Assembly (NCBI GenBank): GCA_021295675.1
Contig: JAGWBY010000030.1
Span: 1 to 5,734 of the forward strand
From: Candidatus Latescibacterota bacterium
GTDB taxonomy: Bacteria; Latescibacterota; UBA2968; UBA8231
Direction: 5' to 3'
DNA length: 5,734 bases
Shown here: piece by piece, positions 1 through 5,332 of the stretch
Layout of the letters: every line of letters starts with the position of its first letter
Numbering within the stretch: the first letter of the stretch is position 1
Translations under genes and position numbers: made by a program
The notes under the pieces: generated by a model
The model's database searches: none
What the model was told of the DNA's origin: nothing
The model's input: only the letters and a program-made list of their open reading frames with translations

Positions 1-1297
1 AATCGACTCCACAGGCTCGATCGGCGGCGTCACAATTTCCACCTTGATCCAGCCAGCTCGCTTGGTCTGGAAGTTGAGACGCAATTGGCCGCCTTGGCAA
101 ACTCGCGGAATGGTAGTTACCCGTCCTTCCAGCGGCGCTTCCAAGGCCACCAGCCGATGGCGCTTCCATATAGCCCAGCGAAACTCGCCTTCAGGCAGCT
201 CAGCCGGGCCGTGGTCGTGCCGACTGTAGCGGCAGTCGTACGGCAGGCCCCACTCCTCTCCATTGAGCGGCACTAGATTGGGAGCGGCGCGGATGCAACC
301 ATACCGCCCTTCGTCGCTTTCGAGGGTGATGATCGGCTTTCTTTCGGGCCGCACCCAATTCCACCCATCCCGACTCACCGCTAGCTGGACGTCTTGCTCT
401 GAGTCGAGCCGGTGGTACACCGAAGGAAACATCAGATGCAGTAACATGGCGTGTATATATCGTCGGAGACGTGATCCTGCGGGTCGGCCACTAGGACGTA
501 GCGCGGCGGGCCCCAAGCGCCGAACTTTTTCCCTCCGGTCTTGCGCACGGCCCGGCGACCGGTATAGCCGAATTTGTTCTCGTTGTGGAACATGCCGCGC
601 AAATAGGCGACGTATTCTCCGGTTTCCGGTTCGTAGGCAGCGACATTCTGGGTGTCGAGCACGCTATTGCCGACGTTCACTAAGGGGGTGTCGAGCACAG
701 TCCAGTGCAGCCCGTCGCCAGAGACCGCACCCTGTACCACATTGTCCCGGCGGACGCCGAACTGTTCCTCCACAACCTGCATGGTATTGATGGTGGGATC
801 GTCCCCAGTACCAGTCTGGGCACCCAACTGGCGAAATTGCACCCAATCCATTTCCGCATCCACTACCCCGTTGCGGTAAAATACGGTTTTCGGGCCGATG
901 GCCTTGTAGCGTTCCTCGGGATCGGCATGGGGATCGATGAATAGTGAGTTGAGCTCAAAATCGCTGTGCCGCGAAAGCAGATTATTGGCCCTAGTGCCAC
1001 CGTACTCCACTAACCCCAAGTTCGGCCGTTCCCACTCAAAACCGTCCCGGCTCTCTGCATAGCCGTTGAAACGCGCCCCGCCTTCTTCCGCTCCCGAAGT
1101 CCAAAACCACATCCGGTAGAGCCCGTCGTCCAACAGGACGTACGGATACGCCATGCGGGCCTGTTCCCAAGGCTTTTCCGCGCGAAAGAATACCGGGGAT
1201 CTGCGCCCCTGTTGCACTGCTAGCCGCACGCCCAGCGGCGGGTCCTTTAGCCAAGACTCGCCGTTTTCGTTGGCACAGGCTTGGCCGGTTGGTGCAT
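1..1297 (-). pseudogene. Glycoside-hydrolase-like (GH32/GH43-type beta-propeller plus beta-sandwich) protein, copy 1, frameshifted and running off the left edge
   Basis: The reading frame from a GTG at 1229 down to a TGA at 432 encodes 265 residues, including KPWEQARMAYPYVLLDDG, YRMWFWTSG and SGDGLHWT. These aromatic-rich repeats are typical of five-bladed propeller glycosidase-like proteins. After DDIYTPC the frame breaks at about 435-447. A shifted frame then continues without a stop to base 1 with LMFPSVYHR, LAVSRDGWNW, FRWAIWKRHRLVALEA and GGQLRLNFQT, which resembles the C-terminal beta-sandwich of such proteins. At least 410 residues are recognisable and the end lies outside the window. 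The 5' end is also unclear. Family-like sequence (ANENGESWLKDPPLGV) continues upstream of the GTG, but the ATG at 1297, which has the Shine-Dalgarno sequence, is out of frame with it. It lies 32 bases after the dipeptidase stop, so the two were probably cotranscribed. Substrate is unknown. Family placement is from remembered patterns, not a search. Confidence 0.7.
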
Positions 1298-1731
1298 CAG
1301 TATTCTTTCTCCTCTCGTACGTCGGCAGCCTAGCCCGCTACTTCTCTGAAAACGCGAATAAAATTGCCTCCCATAATCCCGTCGATCACCTCGGCTTGGT
1401 GCCCGCGCTGCTGCAAGCCCTCGACGATATTTTGGCTCTCGCCAATATCCTCCAACCCGACCGGCCGAGCGTTGACCTGATCGAGCAGGTCCGTACCAAA
1501 GCCGACGTGGGCAGAGCCGACCAGCGCAACTATGTAATCAATGTGATCCAGCAACATCTCCAGACTGGCTGTTTCACCCCCAGGCCCCAGCGGCATCGGA
1601 CTAGGGCAGATCAGGCCCCCGGTAGCGGCCACTGCCCGAAGCTGATCGTCGTTCAAGTAGCGCACTGTGTCTCGCAGCGCCCGCGCATTGCCATGCGTGG
1701 CAATGACCGGCGCGCGGGCGACTTCCAGCGC
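1093..1731. repeat. Direct repeat, copy 1 (GH-like start plus dipeptidase C-terminus)
   Basis: This segment aligns to 5097-5734 in the same orientation. By eye I count about 31 substitutions and one single-base indel over about 638 bases, roughly 95% identity. The left limit is where copy 2 meets the IS5-family fragment. The right limit is only the window edge, so the repeat may extend further. Confidence 0.9.
1309..1316 (-). promoter_or_regulatory. Shine-Dalgarno site for the GH-like gene, copy 1
   Basis: The minus strand reads GAGAGGAG here, 11 bases before the ATG at 1297. The same purine-rich site precedes the ATG at 5300 in the second copy (AGGAGG at 5311-5316). The conservation supports these ATGs as the original starts, even though both are now out of frame with the conserved body of the protein. 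Confidence 0.5.
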
Positions 1732-2322
1732 TAGATGCGTGATATCGACGAGCATACCCAGCCGGTTCATCTCGCCAATGACCTGCCGACCAACCTCGGT
1801 CAGCCGACCCGGCGGATCGACCTCACTGTCGTAAAGTCGCATGGTCGGCCCGTCCCACACCTGCGTCGCCGTACCCAAGGCGTTGCGTCCTTCGTGTACC
1901 AAGCCGAGGTGCCGCAGCCCCAGCCGATAGAGCGTGCGCAACACGCTCAAGTCGCCCTTGAGTGCATCACCGCCCTCCAGGCCCAAAACAAAGGCGACTT
2001 TCCCGCTTTTGTGCGCCTCTTCGATGTGATCGGCAGTAGTGGCCAACACGGCGTATTCCCCAGCTTCGCCTTCGAGTTGACGATGCAGATAGTCGATAAT
2101 CTGCAAGACCCCCTGCAGGGGATGCCGACTGCCGTGGGGACCGCCGATTTCCGCATCCGGCACCCAACAGGCGGTTAGCTGAGCCGCGACCCCACCGGCG
2201 CGCATCAGAGGCACATCGGTCAGTCCGCCCAAATCCTGGTGCAGCTTGCGCCCCGACTTGAAGGCCAGATCCAAGGTATGGCCGTGGGCGTCAATGATCG
2301 GCACCGTTAAGGAATTGTCCAT
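1330..2322 (-). CDS. M19-family (membrane/renal dipeptidase-like) metallohydrolase, complete
   Basis: This encodes 330 residues if the ATG at 2322 is used. That start has an AGGG six bases upstream; an in-frame TTG two codons earlier is less likely. M19 enzymes are two-metal amidohydrolases that cleave dipeptides, often with a D-residue at the C-terminal position. Visible motifs are: N-terminal IIDAHGHTLD (His13, His15), GLEGGDAL (Glu116), VDITH (His196), PVIATHGNARAL (His210), RYLNDDQLRAVAATGG (Arg221), VGFGTDLLD (Asp278) and the C-terminal GGNFIRVFREV. The length is normal for bacterial members. The first metal motif is HxH instead of the usual M19 HxD, which may change metal use or substrate. 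There is no signal peptide, so it is probably cytoplasmic. It sits between a broken oxidoreductase upstream and a GH-like gene 32 bases downstream. A second copy of its C-terminal part lies at 5333-5734. Confidence 0.9.
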   Translation of the reverse strand: MDNSLTVPIIDAHGHTLDLAFKSGRKLHQDLGGLTDVPLMRAGGVAAQLTACWVPDAEIGGPHGSRHPLQGVLQIIDYLHRQLEGEAGEYAVLATTADHIEEAHKSGKVAFVLGLEGGDALKGDLSVLRTLYRLGLRHLGLVHEGRNALGTATQVWDGPTMRLYDSEVDPPGRLTEVGRQVIGEMNRLGMLVDITHLALEVARAPVIATHGNARALRDTVRYLNDDQLRAVAATGGLICPSPMPLGPGGETASLEMLLDHIDYIVALVGSAHVGFGTDLLDQVNARPVGLEDIGESQNIVEGLQQRGHQAEVIDGIMGGNFIRVFREVAG

Positions 2323-2337
2323 TCTCAACCCTGTTTA

Positions 2338-2463
2338 TCAGATCCCTGCACCGTCTGCGATTTCGTACAGGCTCGTCGCATTATCGGCGCGAAAGTGGCG
2401 TTGTTGCACGAAAAACGTTAACTCGTTAGAAAACAACAATTTACGAAATTTGACACCAAAACA
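2338..2463 (-). pseudogene. Possible relict C-terminus of a lost gene upstream of the dipeptidase
   Basis: A minus-strand frame is open for 41 codons after a TAG at 2464-2466 and ends in TGA at 2338-2340, 15 bases before the dipeptidase ATG. Its last part, QQRHFRADNATSLYEIADG, reads like a folded protein end, and the spacing is typical of an operon. The upstream half is AT-rich and less protein-like, so the join to the AT-rich spacer (about 2410-2528) may be a deletion point. I do not recognise a family. It could also be chance coding-like spacer. Confidence 0.25.
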
Positions 2464-2528
2464 CTAACTTACTGTAAAACAACGACTTATAGATATTCAT
2501 GCAACAATGCCACCCAGGATCGTAAAGA

Positions 2529-3173
2529 TTATTGCCCTTCACAGTTTCTCTCCATAGATTGGCCAGTGATATAGGATTTGGTAATGTCGATGATGAGTTC
2601 CACGTCGTGGCGCGCCTCAGTGATCGGTGTGCGGCACTCCACCCCCTCGGTGATACAGGCATGGAAGTGGCGCAATTCTGCGGAGAAGGCGCTCTCCCAG
2701 GGAATGGCCGGCTCTTTGCGATAGCTAGTGCCGTGCTCGTCAATGCCTTGGATAGTCAGGGTAGAGAGCACGCGGCGCGAAAAACCGGTCGGATAGGTGA
2801 GCAGCACGCGCTTATCGTCGCCGTAGATTTCCAGAGTCTCGCGAAAATCCCACAGCTTTTCCAAGTCAACCCGGCTGATGACACAGCGCGCGCCATTGGC
2901 GTATTCGAGCACCGAAGTAATCGCGCGGTTGTTCTTCCAGATTTCCGTGCTAATCACGGCGCGAGGCGAGCCCACCATCGTGCGCAAGCTATAGAGGTCG
3001 TGGATCAGGCCATAGGTGATGCCGCAGACCGGCTCAGCCCGCTCGAAAAGGTCGCCAAAAGCCTGGCACAGTGTCTCCCTATACGCGCACTGGCGTTGGG
3101 CGGCGATTGCGGGACGCTGTGAACCCGCGTATTGCACGTTGAAATGTGCGTAGGCATGTATATAAATCCCATA
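2529..3173 (-). pseudogene. Gfo/Idh/MocA-family oxidoreductase, C-terminal part only (5'-truncated)
   Basis: About 214 codons end at a TAA at 2529. Recognisable pieces include YRETLCQAFGDLFER, GITYGLIHDLYSLRTMVGSP, STEIWKNNRAITSVLEYANG, ETLEIYGDDKRVLLTYPTGF, FSAELRHFHACITEG and CRTPITEARHDVELIIDITK. This is the alpha/beta substrate-binding and dimerisation domain of Gfo/Idh/MocA dehydrogenases. Members usually have about 340-400 residues and start with a Rossmann NAD(P)-binding domain. That domain (GxGxxG and the EKP motif) is absent here. Upstream of about 3173 the frame stays open by chance through GC-rich DNA that belongs to other elements on the plus strand, so the apparent extension to 3398 is not part of the protein. 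It cannot bind cofactor and is taken as a dead fragment. The family normally oxidises or epimerises sugars, inositols or related polyols. The substrate cannot be told from this part. Confidence 0.8.
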
Positions 3174-3250
3174 AAAACAACTTCGACAAAGGGCCAGAAG
3201 GCTGGTGTTCGTACGACTACCACGCCAGCATGGTGGCCGACGGTAGCAAT
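3173..3250 (+). pseudogene. Small fragment (about 26 codons) of an unidentified protein
   Basis: On the plus strand the codons from 3173 spell KNNFDKGPEGWCSYDY, followed by HASMVADGSN. The aromatic-rich FD-G-EGW-SYDYH pattern resembles the N-terminal start of a beta-sandwich or carbohydrate-related protein and is unlike a random GC-rich frame. It is bounded on the left by the oxidoreductase fragment (opposite strand) and on the right by the IS91-type remnant. A GTG at 3146 is in frame but lies in DNA that also reads as oxidoreductase on the other strand. The function is not known to me. The fragment is too short to be active. Confidence 0.4.
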
Positions 3251-3594
3251 AGACCGCGCAGGGCGGTGTGGACGGTTCCATCTGCTGCGCTACCACGGGG
3301 TCCTGGCCCCCCGGGCTCGGGACCGCACTCGCATCGTGCCCGCCAAACCAGGGGATCGACGCCTGAGGACCGCGATGAGAGCCCCCCCCTGCGCCCATCG
3401 CCTGGGCTGGGCGGCCCTGCTGGCCGCGTGTTTGCCGCCGACCTCAGCGAATGCCCGGCCTGTGGCGGGCGCCTGAGGATCCTCACCGCCCTCACCGATC
3501 CGGTCTCGGTCCGGACCTATCTGGAGGACGAAGGGCTGCCGCCGGTGCCCCGCCGAGGGCCCCACCTGAGCCCCGGTTCGAGTTCGCCGCCTGA
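3251..3594 (+). pseudogene. IS91-family (Y2/HUH) transposase, C-terminal remnant with two frameshifts
   Basis: The plus strand carries three pieces of one protein in three successive frames. The first (3273-3425) reads FHLLRYHGVLAPRARDRTRI and ends near LGWAALLA. The second (3425-3549) reads RVFAADLSECPACGGRLRIL, TALTDPVSVRTYLEDEGLPP. The third (3547-3594) reads APPRAPPEPRFEFAA and stops at TGA 3592. Each shift is explained by loss of a single base, in the GGCC run near 3424 and in the C run near 3548-3551. The RYHGVLAP block and the CPxCGGR...I..TDP..V..YL tail are typical of IS91-type transposases. The catalytic HUH and tyrosine regions are missing, so the protein is dead. The element was presumably truncated at about 3251. 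Confidence 0.8.
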
Positions 3595-4004
3595 CCTGCC
3601 TTCTCGACCCGTCCCGGTCGCCGGGCGTACGGCTGGGTGTGCCCCTCAACGGTCCCTCAGGCCCCGGATTGATCCGGATACGGGCCGACAGGCAAACCAA
3701 ACGGTACTGCACGCTCGGTCAAACGAGCTGCAAAACGATCAGCAGCAGGCTTGCCCTGCCCCTTGCGGGGCGTTCGGCACCTTGGCAAAAGAAATAAAAA
3801 GGGGCCTCATTCTTCCTATACTTTGGTCGGCATCGATAAACTTCAGTCGGCCCGCCGCCAGCGGAGAACGGGTTCGGCATCGACAACACCCGAGCGCCGA
3901 GCGGCCGTCCTAGCGCGCTCGAAGAGTTCTTGCGCAGGAGAAACACTCAGAATGCCGAGTAGCGCAATCAACGCCAAATGTCACACTGCTAGCCGAAGCA
4001 AGAG
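3595..4004. other. Non-coding stretch between the IS91-type remnant and the DUF1566 gene
   Basis: No convincing gene is seen. The left part (to about 3775) is probably the 3' tail of the IS91-type element. It contains a perfect 5-bp stem with a 4-base loop at 3758-3771 (GCCCC-TTGC-GGGGC), directly followed by GTTC at 3772-3775. The middle part (3782-3800) has an A-rich run. The right part holds a minus-strand frame from a TTG at 3977 to a TGA at 3843 (44 residues) beginning LALIALLGILSVSPAQELFE. This hydrophobic stretch is in the same frame as the DUF1566 gene, after two stops. No hairpin followed by a T-run was found that would make a good terminator. Confidence 0.5.
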
Positions 4005-4820
4005 TCACCTCCATAATTGGGACTTGAGCCTTGCCCACGTCTCCGGAGTAACTGAGCTCGGCACCGCAACTCTTACGCCCACGTCACCATCCACCAACGC
4101 CCAGGCACGATTGCGAGGAATCTCCTTACCCAGAGCGAGGCGAAAGCCATTGCGGAAGTTGAAGCCGCGACCACGCGCTCCATCATCACGCGGATCCTCT
4201 TGCGCTGCCCAATAAAAAGCAGGATCGAAGTTCATAAAGGGTCCGGTATGCACAAGACCTGCACCAGGAAGGTCTTCCAGGTTTACACACCCAAAACGGG
4301 TGCCACCATCCGGAGCCGGAGCATCTCCGGGCTCGCAGTTCTTGAGGTTACCCAACGTGACATAGAACAGATGGCCCAATTCCGAGGCCGCGTTGCCGTC
4401 GGCATCGACCCATCCTCCGCCTGGCCCGGTGTTGGCATATCCACCGTCTGTCAACCCTTCCACACCAAAGTTGAGATCGTACTCCACGGTATTGATCGGT
4501 AGGTCGTTGGGAAGGCGCCAACTGGAGACTCCGAGGTAGCTGGAAGCGTTCATGGCATCCACCCACTCATGGGCAGTTTCCCAGTTCATACCGCCGTTGC
4601 TTGCATTAATACCCGAAACGCCAAAGTTATTGCTCTTTGCCAGGTTGGCATCTTTCAACCAGGTAACGTCAAGATCCGTATCGTAATAGGCTTCCACGGA
4701 CCTGTTGATGCCATCCAGGTCGCGCCCCAACAGGTCCGCTTCGGCGGAAGGCATGGAAATAGCAGTGCTAAGGCCCGTGCAGAGCATGGCGGTCAATATA
4801 ATATGTGTTAGTTGTCGCAT
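4005..4820 (-). CDS. Secreted DUF1566 (Lcl C-terminal-like) domain protein
   Basis: This encodes 271 residues from the ATG at 4820, which is preceded by GGAGA at an 8-base spacing. An ATG five codons upstream (4835) lacks a ribosome-binding site. Residues 1-28 form a signal peptide with a basic start (MRQLTH), a hydrophobic core and a likely AEA cleavage site, so it is exported. The mature part shows the DUF1566 pattern: EAYYDTDLDVTWLKDAN (about 39-55), MNWETAHEWVDAMN, SSWRLPND, PAFYWAAQEDP, RGFNFRNGF and the closing AWALVDGDVGVRVAV. Such proteins are usually extracellular, of unknown molecular role, and often end in a PEP-CTERM or similar sorting tail. Here the C-terminus is a non-hydrophobic SSVTPETWARLKSQLWR, so any sorting tail has been lost. 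An IS5-type element lies about 50 bases upstream and may have separated the gene from its original promoter. It is unrelated to the flanking catabolic genes. Confidence 0.85.
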   Translation of the reverse strand: MRQLTHIILTAMLCTGLSTAISMPSAEADLLGRDLDGINRSVEAYYDTDLDVTWLKDANLAKSNNFGVSGINASNGGMNWETAHEWVDAMNASSYLGVSSWRLPNDLPINTVEYDLNFGVEGLTDGGYANTGPGGGWVDADGNAASELGHLFYVTLGNLKNCEPGDAPAPDGGTRFGCVNLEDLPGAGLVHTGPFMNFDPAFYWAAQEDPRDDGARGRGFNFRNGFRLALGKEIPRNRAWALVDGDVGVRVAVPSSVTPETWARLKSQLWR

Positions 4821-4868
4821 TGGGAAAGTCTCCATTGTTATTTTTTAAGTGCGCGTCATGATTTCTTA

Positions 4869-5090
4869 GAAGCCGTCTGAAAACCCTTACTGTAGCCGCT
4901 ATTTGAACAGGCGTACTCATCAGGCCATATTCAGGTTTCACGACAAAATCTGAACAGAAAGGCTTGTATGATGGGTACGCCTAGTATGCAATATGCCACC
5001 GATCTAACCGATGGACAATGGCAGCGGATCGAACCGTTGCTGCCGGCCCCGCGCTGGCGGCTTGACGGTCCGGATCGGCCGCCGCGGTGA
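4869..5090 (+). mobile_element. IS5-family insertion sequence, left-end fragment
   Basis: The fragment carries the 5' part of an IS5-family transposase gene. About 100 bases upstream of it, GAAGCCGTCTGAAAACC at 4869-4885 resembles the left terminal inverted repeat of such elements and follows a TTA. The right part of the element is missing: sequence switches at about 5088-5097 into the second GH-like copy. The left boundary is an inference from the look of the repeat, since the matching right end is not in the window. Confidence 0.5.
4968..5090 (+). pseudogene. IS5-family transposase, N-terminal 40 codons
   Basis: From ATG 4968 (AAAGG five bases upstream; further in-frame ATGs at 4971 and 4986) the frame encodes YATDLTDGQWQRIEPLLPAP and then GPDRPPR before a TGA at 5088. 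The pattern (DLTD-QW--IEPLLP-P----GRPR) is the N-terminal DUF4096-type region of IS5-family DDE transposases. Intact members have roughly 250-290 residues and carry the DDE catalytic domain later, so this fragment is inactive. The TGA appears to be created by the junction with the GH-like fragment, as homologs would continue beyond PPR. Confidence 0.8.
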
Positions 5091-5096
5091 AGTTCC

Positions 5097-5300
5097 CCCG
5101 AAGTCCAAAACCACATCCGGTAGAACCCGTCGTCCAACAGGACGTAAGGATACGCCATTCGGGCCTGTTCCCAAGGCTTTTCCGCGCGGAAGAATACCGG
5201 AGACCTGCGCACCTGTTGCACTGCTAGCCGCACGCCCAGCGGCGGGTCCTTTAGCCAAGACTCGCCGTTTTCGTTGGCACAGGCTTGGCCGTTGGTGCAT
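5097..5300 (-). pseudogene. GH-like protein, copy 2, N-terminal fragment only
   Basis: On the minus strand, the frame from the GTG at 5233 reads MRLAVQQVRRSPVFFRAEKP, WEQARMAYPYVLLDDGFY, RMWFWTSG, nearly identical to copy 1. Homology then stops at 5097, where the IS5-family fragment begins, so only about 46 codons remain after the GTG. As in copy 1, an ATG with a good Shine-Dalgarno site (5300; AGGAGG at 5311-5316) is not in frame with the GTG. Here the offset is 67 bases instead of 68, because one C of the CCGG run in copy 1 (near 1286) is missing near 5290. In the GH frame a TGA lies just at the ATG. The fragment cannot make a functional protein. Confidence 0.75.
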
Positions 5301-5332
5301 CAGTATTCTTCCTCCTCTCGTACTCCGGCAGC

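Noticed and set aside
263..790. Long plus-strand open frame opposite the GH-like gene
   Set aside because: It is Arg-, Pro- and Ser-rich with no family character, and it mirrors the minus-strand coding sequence. It is a GC-driven shadow.
1153..2178. Plus-strand open frames opposite the dipeptidase
   Set aside because: The minus strand carries clear M19 motifs over the whole length. The plus-strand products show no coherent motifs.
2532..3122. Plus-strand 196-codon frame opposite the oxidoreductase fragment
   Set aside because: It is a shadow of the Gfo/Idh/MocA C-terminal domain on the minus strand.
3174..3398. An N-terminal extension of the oxidoreductase to 3398
   Set aside because: The residues are Pro-, Gly- and Ser-rich, lack a Rossmann motif and overlap recognisable plus-strand sequence. 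The frame is open only because of GC content.
3758..3800. Rho-independent terminator
   Set aside because: The hairpin at 3758-3771 is not followed by a T-run on either strand, and the A/T-rich run at 3787-3798 has no adjacent stem.
3146..3913. A single 255-residue plus-strand protein
   Set aside because: It is a chance in-frame fusion of the unidentified fragment, one of three frames of the IS91-type transposase, and non-coding tail DNA.
5004..5300. A 98-residue minus-strand protein starting at the ATG at 5300
   Set aside because: The frame from this ATG does not encode the conserved GH-like residues, and it runs through the junction into IS5-family DNA. It is an artefact of the frame offset.
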